From assembly GCA_030638785.1 (NCBI GenBank), contig DAOWDY010000113.1, forward strand, positions 1 to 7,668: a DNA stretch of 7,668 bases, written 5' to 3'. Position 1 is the first letter of the stretch; each line of letters begins with the position of its first letter. Of this stretch, positions 1 through 5,987 are shown in pieces. Below the pieces are notes generated by a model. It saw nothing but the letters and a program-made list of their open reading frames with translations. It did not search any database and was not told the DNA's origin. A program made the translations under genes and the position numbers. The DNA comes from Candidatus Thorarchaeota archaeon (GTDB lineage Archaea; Asgardarchaeota; Thorarchaeia; Thorarchaeales; Thorarchaeaceae).

Positions 1-48
1 CCATGGCAAGGTGATAATGTATACCTGAACGATCCTCCTATTCCTTAA
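1..48 (+). CDS. Possible 3' end of an upstream gene (partial)
   Basis: Frame 1 is open from the window edge and reads 15 codons (PWQGDNVYLNDPPIP) to a TAA at 46-48. The other two plus frames stop sooner. A terminator-like hairpin begins 12 bases after the stop, which is what the end of a transcribed gene should look like. The peptide is too short to assign to a family. A 15-codon open frame can also occur by chance, so the main support is the hairpin behind it. Confidence 0.35.
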   Translation, partial: PWQGDNVYLNDPPIP

Positions 49-60
49 CATGTACAGAAC

Positions 61-100
61 AAGTAGGGTGCTTTATGCACTCTACTTCATTCCTTTTCTT
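61..100 (+). terminator. Hairpin plus pyrimidine-rich tail, likely terminator
   Basis: The arms AAGTAGGGTGC (61-71) and GCACTCTACTT (77-87) pair over 11 positions with a single G-T wobble, around a five-base loop TTTAT. A pyrimidine-rich run, TCCTTTTCTT, follows at 91-100. It sits between the putative end of an upstream gene and the promoter of the next one. Archaeal RNA polymerase stops mainly at T-rich runs, so the tail may matter more than the stem. Confidence 0.55.
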
Positions 101-147
101 ATAGTTTGTCATTAAAACCAATCGTCAATATTACTTTGATGAATGTA

Positions 148-157
148 CTTATATTAC
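148..157 (+). promoter_or_regulatory. TATA-like box for the ATC-hydrolase-like pair
   Basis: CTTATATTAC matches the archaeal box A pattern (YTTATATA) at seven of eight positions. An archaeal start site about 25 bases downstream would fall near 178-184. That leaves a leader of about 30 bases with a ribosome binding site (GGAGAGAG, 196-203) before the ATG at 212. It also makes the ATG at 143 unusable, because that codon lies upstream of the box. Found by eye only; no clear BRE was seen. Confidence 0.4.
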
Positions 158-211
158 AGAATGGTTCATATTGTATACCATAATCTAGTCGAAACGGAGA
201 GAGAAAGTTTC

Positions 212-1087
212 ATGCAGTTTACCAGACATGGTATGCGAAAAGAGAATATCATGGAATCAATGAAACCTATCGAAAAGGCAGATGAATTCATTCTTAGAAG
301 ATTAAACTGCTTTTTCGAATACTTGCTAATACGAAAACCTGAGGTTTACTATGATTTTCTATCATTGTTGCTCAAGGATACCGAAGATTTGATTCTAGAA
401 GATTACACAGACTTTGAAACATACACCATTAAGGATATGATCAAAGATTATAGCAACCTCAGAAATCAAATCGAACTAGCTAGTCTTCAATTAAGATACT
501 ATGCCCAAATCTTGGGAGTCAACGAAGCCGTTTTCAATAAGAATGAAGCAATTGAAGTTACTCTTGAACAATTCACACAGTCAGTAGTCTTTGCTGAATA
601 TCTATGGGTATCTTCCCTTGCAAAATTAATAGGCAAGGAAGAGGCTGGAATGATGTATAGAGGAGCAATTGAGCGGTATATCCTCAAATATGATTCACCT
701 AATTTTACACATTTTGATACTTTGGAGGAAATGAGAGATGCCTTTCTCAAATTTATTGACTTAGGAGCGTTAGGACGACTAAGAGTTTCCAGCAATGTTG
801 AGAACGGAGTTTGGATTTTGAGATGCGACAATTGTGAGAAGGTTGAAACTCTTGGAGATATCAGTCACCTAGACCGAGACATCCTTCATGCTGTGCAATG
901 CTCCGCAGATTTTCAAGTTACTAGATTGTTCAATGAGAATTTCGTGATGACGAGGTCTCAAACAATAGCAAAAGGTGATCCTTACTGTGATTGGGTCTAT
1001 CATGATATACGATACGATAAGAAACTCGAACATCCATCAAAGGAATTCATGGATAATATAATGCCGTTTTCTGGGGAAAAGAAATAG
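212..1087 (+). CDS. ATC-hydrolase-like protein, copy 1
   Basis: A 291-residue soluble protein with no signal peptide or membrane segment. The C-terminal third carries the pattern typical of the L-2-amino-thiazoline-4-carboxylate hydrolase family (Pfam ATC_hydrolase): a Cys in AVQCSADF (C230), then TRSQTIAKGDPYCDW with a GD-x-x-CD motif (C259). The founding bacterial enzyme opens L-ATC to N-carbamoyl-L-cysteine, but most family members are uncharacterised, so the substrate here is unknown. It also has a CxxC pair (C205, C208, in RCDNCEK). The N-terminal half is helical and acidic with no motif I recognise. I chose the ATG at 212 over the one at 143. It has a Shine-Dalgarno sequence 8 bases upstream, lies downstream of the TATA-like box, and gives exactly the length of the next gene's product. 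The next gene starts 12 bases after the stop, so the two are probably cotranscribed. A small-molecule-binding role, as in V4R-like domains, is an alternative. Confidence 0.7.
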   Translation: MQFTRHGMRKENIMESMKPIEKADEFILRRLNCFFEYLLIRKPEVYYDFLSLLLKDTEDLILEDYTDFETYTIKDMIKDYSNLRNQIELASLQLRYYAQILGVNEAVFNKNEAIEVTLEQFTQSVVFAEYLWVSSLAKLIGKEEAGMMYRGAIERYILKYDSPNFTHFDTLEEMRDAFLKFIDLGALGRLRVSSNVENGVWILRCDNCEKVETLGDISHLDRDILHAVQCSADFQVTRLFNENFVMTRSQTIAKGDPYCDWVYHDIRYDKKLEHPSKEFMDNIMPFSGEKK

Positions 1088-1099
1088 GGGATAGAAATA

Positions 1100-1975
1100 A
1101 TGGAAATTGAAATTCATGAAACTTGGAATCCTAAAGCCCTAGAGAAGTTCATGCTTGGAGCACGTATGAAGGAAGCACTTGTCAAAGTCAATAACACTTT
1201 GGGATATGTAAGAGAACTTCAACCCAGTATCATAGACGAGTATGTAAAATCAATAGTAATTCGACTGAAGGACGAAATAGAAGGGTACTCTGTCAATTCA
1301 GCCTTGTTAAGCAAACCTGAGCTAATGTTGAATTTGGAGCATTTAGAGAAATATCCTGGATTGCGAGTCGCAGTTTTTCAATTCACCAGTTTTCATCTAA
1401 ATCTGCGTCAAGATCGAAGACCCGTAGATGAAGAGATAGATGTCTATAGTCTAGATAACGCCAAAGCCTATGAAAGACTTTCATATTATCTCACAAAGGC
1501 AACTATTGATGTGCTCGGCAAAAAGGATGGCATATCTCTATGGAAGAAGATGGTCGGTCTTAGACTCAGAAAGGAAAATGAAGACTACGAAAAGGAACTA
1601 AAAAAGAAGATTGACAACAACGAACCTCTATCAACAATGCAAGAAACCAATGACGGAGCTATGAAGCGTTGGAATAGAATAGGTTTGGGCAACTATGTGA
1701 TAGCAAAATTAGATGAAAATAAGACCTTATTCAGATTTGACAAATGCCACACTCATGAAGCATTGAAAGATTTGAATGACCCAGATATCGCATATCTTGC
1801 TTCCTGCTATGTTGGAGACCATCCAAGCTACAATATTGGACGAAAATTCTTGAGACGTACACAGACTCTACATCACGGAGCGTTTTGTGATGAGTTGTAT
1901 TGGATGACGGATGTACATGATAATCCTGAACAACCTTCACTTGATTTCACTAAGAACTTAGGTAAAGGGGAATGA
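1100..1975 (+). CDS. ATC-hydrolase-like protein, copy 2 (divergent paralogue)
   Basis: A 291-residue soluble protein, the same length as its upstream neighbour and a diverged paralogue of it. The C-terminal regions align: FDKCHTHE (C216) with the second Cys of the neighbour's CxxC, ASCYVGD (C236) with AVQCSADF, RRTQTLHHGAFCDEL (C263) with TRSQTIAKGDPYCDW, and QPSLDF with HPSKEF. From the CD motif to PSxxF both proteins have the same spacing. This copy has lost the first Cys of CxxC and the Asp of the GD-x-x-CD motif, and is one residue shorter there, so substrate or activity may differ. The N-terminal half is barely similar. A GGGG run (1087-1090) overlapping the previous stop precedes the ATG by 9 bases, fitting translation as an operon pair. 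The stop TGA is followed at once by a second, orphan copy of the family tail. Family membership is inferred from motif pattern; function is unknown. Confidence 0.65.
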   Translation: MEIEIHETWNPKALEKFMLGARMKEALVKVNNTLGYVRELQPSIIDEYVKSIVIRLKDEIEGYSVNSALLSKPELMLNLEHLEKYPGLRVAVFQFTSFHLNLRQDRRPVDEEIDVYSLDNAKAYERLSYYLTKATIDVLGKKDGISLWKKMVGLRLRKENEDYEKELKKKIDNNEPLSTMQETNDGAMKRWNRIGLGNYVIAKLDENKTLFRFDKCHTHEALKDLNDPDIAYLASCYVGDHPSYNIGRKFLRRTQTLHHGAFCDELYWMTDVHDNPEQPSLDFTKNLGKGE

Positions 1976-2057
1976 ACATGATACTAGAATCAATGATAGT
2001 TTAATACATCCAAAGAAGGAGTTCTTTGACTCTCTAAAACCCATTGATGTTAGTTAG
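1974..2057 (+). pseudogene. Orphan C-terminal tail of a third ATC-hydrolase-like copy
   Basis: From the stop codon of copy 2 onward, the frame beginning GAA at 1974 reads HDTRINDSLIHPKKEF and continues FDSLKPIDVS to a TAG at 2055-2057. Copy 1 reads HDIRYDKKLEHPSKEF and continues MDNIMPFS at its own end. The shared pattern is H-D-x-R, L-x-H-P, K-E-F, a D two residues on, then a P, with no gaps. The Cys motif and everything upstream of HD are missing. The fragment has no start of its own and is +1 relative to copy 2. It is therefore either the remains of a deleted third tandem gene or a short tail duplication. Removing one G from GGGG (1967-1970) would join it to copy 2, but copy 2 already has a complete, gapless tail, so a plain frameshift explains less. 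Confidence 0.6.
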
Positions 2058-2103
2058 AAACATATGAAATCACGAATTCAAATGCTATTGCGTCAGTATG
2101 TTT

Positions 2104-2113
2104 CTTTATTATT
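2104..2113 (+). promoter_or_regulatory. Possible TATA-like box for the propeller gene
   Basis: CTTTATTATT lies about 50 bases before the TTG start. A start site about 25 bases downstream, near 2132-2138, would leave a leader of about 25-30 bases with the strong GGAGG site. It is the best A/T match in the gap, but several A/T runs are present, so support is modest. Nothing else is visible in 2058-2162. Confidence 0.3.
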
Positions 2114-2150
2114 GAAACTGCGTGTGTTATTTTCATAGCATCTCTGAATC

Positions 2151-2155
2151 GGAGG
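2151..2155 (+). promoter_or_regulatory. Strong Shine-Dalgarno that sets a TTG start
   Basis: GGAGG is followed by 7 bases and then TTG at 2163. The first ATG in frame (2175) would be 19 bases away, too far. The site therefore favours the TTG and adds the residues MQEK ahead of the hydrophobic signal segment. Confidence 0.6.
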
Positions 2156-2162
2156 TTGAGAT

Positions 2163-3779
2163 TTGCAAGAGAAAATGAGGTTAGCGACATCGATAATCAC
2201 GAGCCTATCACTAATCCTAATTTGTCTAACGTGTTTTTCACCAGTTACTGGAAACATCACAAATAACGATTCACAGATTGATATCAAAACATTGGCTGCA
2301 GATTCCAGTTTTTGCACCTATTTCGGAGGATCTAACCAAGAAGATGCAACGAAGGTCGGATTTGATAATGATGGGAACACTGTCCTAATTGGTCAGACGC
2401 AAAGCACAGACTTGCCAGTCACAGAAGGAGCGTTACAAGTTGAATATGGAGGAGGCACATGGGATGGCTTTGTCTGTAAATATCACGAGAATGGCACATT
2501 ACTCTGGGCAACGTATCTAGGTGGAAACGATTACGAACATGTCACAAATATCAACTTTGACTCAAACAACAATATCGTTCTAACTGGTGTAACAGGAAGT
2601 ACTGATTTTCATGTTACAGTCGATGCACTACAATCCAGCAACGCTGGGATTACGGATGGATTCATTGTAAAGCTCTCACCAGATGGAGATCTCCTCTATT
2701 CATCATACTTTGGAGGTTCTGGAGAAGATTGGGCTTACGGCGTTCATCTTGATACTAGTGATAATATTCTATTTGGAGGATGGACAAATTCTCTAGGCCT
2801 AGCCACTGCTGGTGCATACAAATCAACACCACAAGGAAACGATGTTTTCGTTGCTAGAATGAGTGCTGATGGTAGTTCGATTCAGATGTACACCTATCTG
2901 GGCGGCTCCGGTGATGACAGAGGTTGGTCGATTGCTGTTGACTCGGATTACAACATCATCATTTCAGGGATGACACAGTCCTCCAATCTACCAGTCACAG
3001 ACAATGCATTACAAGACACATATGAAGGCGATATTGATGCCTTCTATGCAGTGGTTGCTAACAATGGTTCGAAAATGATCTATCTCAGTTACTTGGGAGG
3101 TAGCGGTGAAGATATGGGCGCGGGTTCCAGTGTAGACAGGCAAGGAAACTACATCCTTGCAGGTATGACTGAATCTGATGATTTACAAACTGTTAACGCC
3201 TATCAATCCATTTACGGTGGTGGAACATCAGATAGCTTTGTGCTCAAGTTAAACCCTGATTTTGAATTAGTGTATCTAAGTTACATTGGTGGAAATGAAA
3301 CCGATAGATGCTGGGACGCACGAGTTACTCCTGATGATAACATTGTACTTGTTGGTCGAACGAACAGTGAAAACTATCCTACAGCAAATGTTGCCTCTTT
3401 AGAACTAACTAATGGGTTTGATGCCTTTGCTTCAGAGATATCCTCTAATGGGCAAGAACTACTCAGATCCGGTTTGATTGGAGGACTCCTTGAAGATATT
3501 GGTGAAGGAATTGCAATTGACACTGATGGGAGTGTCGTAATCACTGGGCGAACAGCTTCTAGTTCAATTCCTCTTGCAGATGCTCACCAGGAAGAGTATG
3601 GTGGAAGCAGAGATGTCTTTGTCTGTCACACTATATTTGATGCACCATTAACACCGACAACTCCAACTTCTACACCAACTGATACTACTCCCGGAAATGC
3701 TGATCCTTTGCCAGTTGTAATAATAGCCGCAATTGGTTTGATCATCGTCATTACTGTAGTTGTGAAGTTGAAAAGATAG
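2163..3779 (+). CDS. Secreted seven-repeat SBBP beta-propeller, membrane-anchored
   Basis: A 538-residue surface protein. Residues 1-30 form a signal peptide (short Lys/Arg start, then a hydrophobic core ISLSLILICLTCF-like, probable cleavage near VTG). The body has seven SBBP-type repeats (beta-propeller repeat), marked by YFGG at 53, YLGG at 118, YFGG at 182, YLGG at 245, YLGG at 310, YIGG at 374 and a degenerate LIGG at 438. Spacing is a regular 63-65 residues. Each repeat runs GG-x3-[ED][DEH], D-x2-[GND]-N-[IT], G-x-T-x-S, AxQ-x2-YGGG, DxF. Seven repeats predict a closed seven-bladed propeller. A Thr/Pro stalk (about 495-511) and a membrane helix (about 515-534) ending KLKR would anchor it with the propeller outside the cell. 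Such proteins are usually adhesive or binding surface proteins; no catalytic residues are apparent and the ligand is unknown. It starts at TTG, has its own likely promoter, and is followed by a hairpin, so it is probably transcribed alone. Confidence 0.85.
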   Translation: MQEKMRLATSIITSLSLILICLTCFSPVTGNITNNDSQIDIKTLAADSSFCTYFGGSNQEDATKVGFDNDGNTVLIGQTQSTDLPVTEGALQVEYGGGTWDGFVCKYHENGTLLWATYLGGNDYEHVTNINFDSNNNIVLTGVTGSTDFHVTVDALQSSNAGITDGFIVKLSPDGDLLYSSYFGGSGEDWAYGVHLDTSDNILFGGWTNSLGLATAGAYKSTPQGNDVFVARMSADGSSIQMYTYLGGSGDDRGWSIAVDSDYNIIISGMTQSSNLPVTDNALQDTYEGDIDAFYAVVANNGSKMIYLSYLGGSGEDMGAGSSVDRQGNYILAGMTESDDLQTVNAYQSIYGGGTSDSFVLKLNPDFELVYLSYIGGNETDRCWDARVTPDDNIVLVGRTNSENYPTANVASLELTNGFDAFASEISSNGQELLRSGLIGGLLEDIGEGIAIDTDGSVVITGRTASSSIPLADAHQEEYGGSRDVFVCHTIFDAPLTPTTPTSTPTDTTPGNADPLPVVIIAAIGLIIVITVVVKLKR

Positions 3780-3790
3780 AATTGATGAAC

Positions 3791-3825
3791 GAGAAGAAGA
3801 TCTTTTCTCCTTCTCCTAAATTTTT
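3791..3825 (+). terminator. Terminator-like hairpin between convergent genes
   Basis: The arms GAGAAGAAGA (3791-3800) and TCTCCTTCTC (3806-3815) pair at nine of ten positions around a five-base loop. A TTTTT run follows at 3821-3825. It begins 11 bases after the propeller gene's stop and suits plus-strand termination. The T run overlaps the ligase stop codon on the other strand. The stem could also slow minus-strand transcripts leaving the ligase gene, though no T run follows it in that direction. Confidence 0.55.
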
Positions 3826-5884
3826 ATAGATCAGAAATCATTTTTTCAAATTCTTTCTCTGTTAGAATATGGATACCTAATTTCTCTGCTTTTGCAAATT
3901 TTGAACCCGCCCCAGGACCAGCAACCAAGTAATCTGTTTTCTTACTAACGCTTGAAGATGCCTTTGCTCCAAGATCCTCCACAAGCTTTTGGGCATCACT
4001 TCGAGTAGTATTTTCTAATTTTCCAGTAAAAACGAATACCTTACCTGTCAGTTGAGATTCTGTCGCAGGATCACTTTGGTCACTCGACATATTCAGTCCT
4101 AGATCGCGTAACTCAGTTATCATATTCCGCACGGATTCCAAAGAGAAGAACCGAGAAATGTTTCCAGCAACTTCGGGTCCTATACTATCTAATTCCATCA
4201 ACTCAGTTTCCGATGCGTCCATCAAGATTTCTATAGTTGGATAAATTTTTGCCAGTAATCTTGCAGTAGAAAGACCTACAGTGGGAATCCCTAGTGCAAA
4301 GATGAATCGGTCTAGAGGTTGAGTCTTGCTATCTTGAATTTGCTTAATGAGAGATTCAGCTGAAGTTTCACCAAAACGTTCTATGGTAAGTAAATCCTCT
4401 TTCTTCAGTTTGTAGAGTGAGGGGATATCAGTTACAACACCATGATCTATCAACATATTGACCCTCTTTGGACCTAGACCTTCGATATCCATCCCCACTC
4501 TGCAGGCAAGATGAGTGAGACCTCCCCTTAGTTGGGCGGGACAATTCAAATTTAGGCACATTGACGATTTGAGATCGTGACTCATTGTGATTTGAGATTC
4601 ACACTCAGGGCATTTCTTTGGCATTTTGAATCCTTTTTCTTTCCCAGATCTCAGGTCTTCAACAGGCTTAACCACCTGAGGAATAACATCACCTGCTCTT
4701 TCAACAATCACTGTATCACCGATTCTAATGTCCTTCCTATCAATTTCGCTCTGATTATGAAGAGAGGCTCTAGCTACAGTTACACCCCCAATATTGACTG
4801 GTTCTAATTCAGCAACAGGTGTCAGTCGCCCTGTTCGTCCAACCTGCACAGTGATTGAATGAAGTTTCGTTGTGGCTTGCCGAGGTTTGAATTTGTATGC
4901 TACTGCCCATCGTGGGTCTCGAGACCTCATTCCAAGCTTTGCTTGCTCAGATAAACTGTTTACCTTGAATACAACACCATCAATTTCGTAAGGTAAAGAA
5001 TCTCTCTCACTATCAACTTCAGTATAATATTGTAGTGCTTCTTCTATTCCATCACAGAGTCGTGTCATTCCCAAATTGACTCTTAAACCCCATTTCTGTA
5101 GAGAGCTGATTACTTCCATTTGTGTGCTGAACTCTCGTCCTTCTATTTCTGCAACTCCGTAGAGATAGATTCTAAGGGGTCGTGACGCTGTTATCTTGGA
5201 GTCAAGTTGGCGTAATGCTCCTGCAGCAGCATTACGAGGGTTTGCAAATGCTGGCTCTTCATTTTTGGTTCTTTCTTGATTGAGTTTATTGAAGTCCTCA
5301 AGGTCCATGAACACCTCTCCACGAACAATAATTCGTGATGGAGGATTTTCGTCCTCAAAGGCTTGAAGGGTCAGAGGCACATCTTGGATCGTTCGAATAT
5401 TAGCTGTGACATCCTCTCCAGTGATACCATCACCTCTAGTTGATGCAAGAACCAACTTTCTGTTTTCATATTCCAATTCAACTGCAAGGCCATCAAACTT
5501 GGGTTCCGCAACATACTCAACCTTACTCTTATTCAATTCAGCTTTACATGTTTTATCAAAGGATAGAACTGTTTCCTTGTCATAGACTGTTTTTAGAGAC
5601 ACCATTGGAATTGTATGGGTTACTTTGTCCAAGGAAGACCTTGGTTCAATTCCTACCCTCTGAGTAGGAGAGTCTGATTGGAGTAGTGTTGGGAACTTTT
5701 CCTCTAATGCGATGAGAACGAGAAGGAGCTTGTCATATTCTGCATCTGTAACTAAAGGATCATCGAGCACATAGTATCGATAGTTATGATACCTGATTGC
5801 ATCTGACAATCGTATAATCGCATCTTCTGCTGTGGATTCATTGGTAATTGATTCGATATCAACATCTGGTTTCAATTCTCTCAT
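3824..5884 (-). CDS. ligA: NAD-dependent DNA ligase LigA
   Basis: A 686-residue enzyme that seals nicks in duplex DNA using NAD+, as bacteria do in Okazaki fragment joining and repair. All parts are present in order. The NAD-binding Ia domain has HNYRYYVLDDP and TDAEYDKL (33-53). The adenylation domain has the catalytic Lys in EPKFDG (K129), STRGDGITGEDVT (148-160), RGEVF (188-192), DGVVFKV (302-308) and YKFKPR (330-335). An OB fold follows, with QVGRTGRLTPVAEL (347-360). A four-Cys zinc finger uses C425, C428, C443 and C448. The helix-hairpin-helix domain spans about 451-590. A C-terminal BRCT domain spans about 611-686 (TGKVFVFTGKLE). Length is close to the E. coli enzyme (671), with a slightly longer N-terminus. 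The ATG at 5884 is preceded by AGGAG (5897-5893) at 8 bases, and no earlier start is needed. No lesion is visible. Most archaea use ATP-dependent ligase instead, so this is probably an acquired bacterial gene, unless the contig is bacterial. Confidence 0.97.
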   Translation of the reverse strand: MRELKPDVDIESITNESTAEDAIIRLSDAIRYHNYRYYVLDDPLVTDAEYDKLLLVLIALEEKFPTLLQSDSPTQRVGIEPRSSLDKVTHTIPMVSLKTVYDKETVLSFDKTCKAELNKSKVEYVAEPKFDGLAVELEYENRKLVLASTRGDGITGEDVTANIRTIQDVPLTLQAFEDENPPSRIIVRGEVFMDLEDFNKLNQERTKNEEPAFANPRNAAAGALRQLDSKITASRPLRIYLYGVAEIEGREFSTQMEVISSLQKWGLRVNLGMTRLCDGIEEALQYYTEVDSERDSLPYEIDGVVFKVNSLSEQAKLGMRSRDPRWAVAYKFKPRQATTKLHSITVQVGRTGRLTPVAELEPVNIGGVTVARASLHNQSEIDRKDIRIGDTVIVERAGDVIPQVVKPVEDLRSGKEKGFKMPKKCPECESQITMSHDLKSSMCLNLNCPAQLRGGLTHLACRVGMDIEGLGPKRVNMLIDHGVVTDIPSLYKLKKEDLLTIERFGETSAESLIKQIQDSKTQPLDRFIFALGIPTVGLSTARLLAKIYPTIEILMDASETELMELDSIGPEVAGNISRFFSLESVRNMITELRDLGLNMSSDQSDPATESQLTGKVFVFTGKLENTTRSDAQKLVEDLGAKASSSVSKKTDYLVAGPGAGSKFAKAEKLGIHILTEKEFEKMISDL

Positions 5885-5960
5885 AGAAAGGTCTCCTATC
5901 TAATGGAGAAGTGATTGGGTAATGCACATCTCCAAACCCCAAATGTGTATCGAATTATTC

Positions 5961-5970
5961 TCATATTAAG
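5961..5970 (-). promoter_or_regulatory. Possible TATA-like box for ligA
   Basis: Read on the minus strand, CTTAATATGA lies about 77 bases before the ligA ATG. A start about 25 bases downstream (near 5936-5940) would give a leader of roughly 50 bases. The gap of 103 bases between the permease stop and ligA leaves room for a separate promoter, but the match is only moderate and read-through from the permease gene is possible. Confidence 0.25.
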
Positions 5971-5987
5971 ACCACTTTCTAAAGTTG

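Noticed and set aside
499..831. Minus-strand open frame of 110 codons
   Set aside because: It lies wholly inside copy 1 on the other strand, has no recognisable motif and no supporting ribosome site; the plus-strand frame carries the family motifs.
1731..1940. Minus-strand open frame of 69 codons
   Set aside because: It is antisense to the conserved C-terminal motifs of copy 2, so it is a shadow of that gene.
1972..2002. Ten-codon frame MNMILESMIV overlapping the stop of copy 2 (ATGA)
   Set aside because: It is too short and without support. The homologous tail is read in a different frame, so this is at most the relic of a lost gene's start.
2093..2317. Minus-strand open frame of 74 codons
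   Set aside because: It runs across the promoter, ribosome site and signal peptide of the propeller gene, with no similarity signal.
4577..4807. Plus-strand open frame inside ligA
   Set aside because: It is antisense to the zinc finger and OB-fold coding region; composition looks like a reversed coding frame.
5440..5667. Plus-strand open frame inside ligA
   Set aside because: It is antisense to the adenylation domain, including the catalytic Lys region.
5922..5950. Inverted repeat ATGCACAT / ATGTGTAT in the ligA leader
   Set aside because: It is only 8 pairs with a wobble and a 13-base loop, with no T run in either direction; chance occurrence is likely.
5974..5985. Small palindrome ACTTT-CT-AAAGT just after the permease stop
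   Set aside because: A five-base stem with a two-base loop is too weak to call a terminator.
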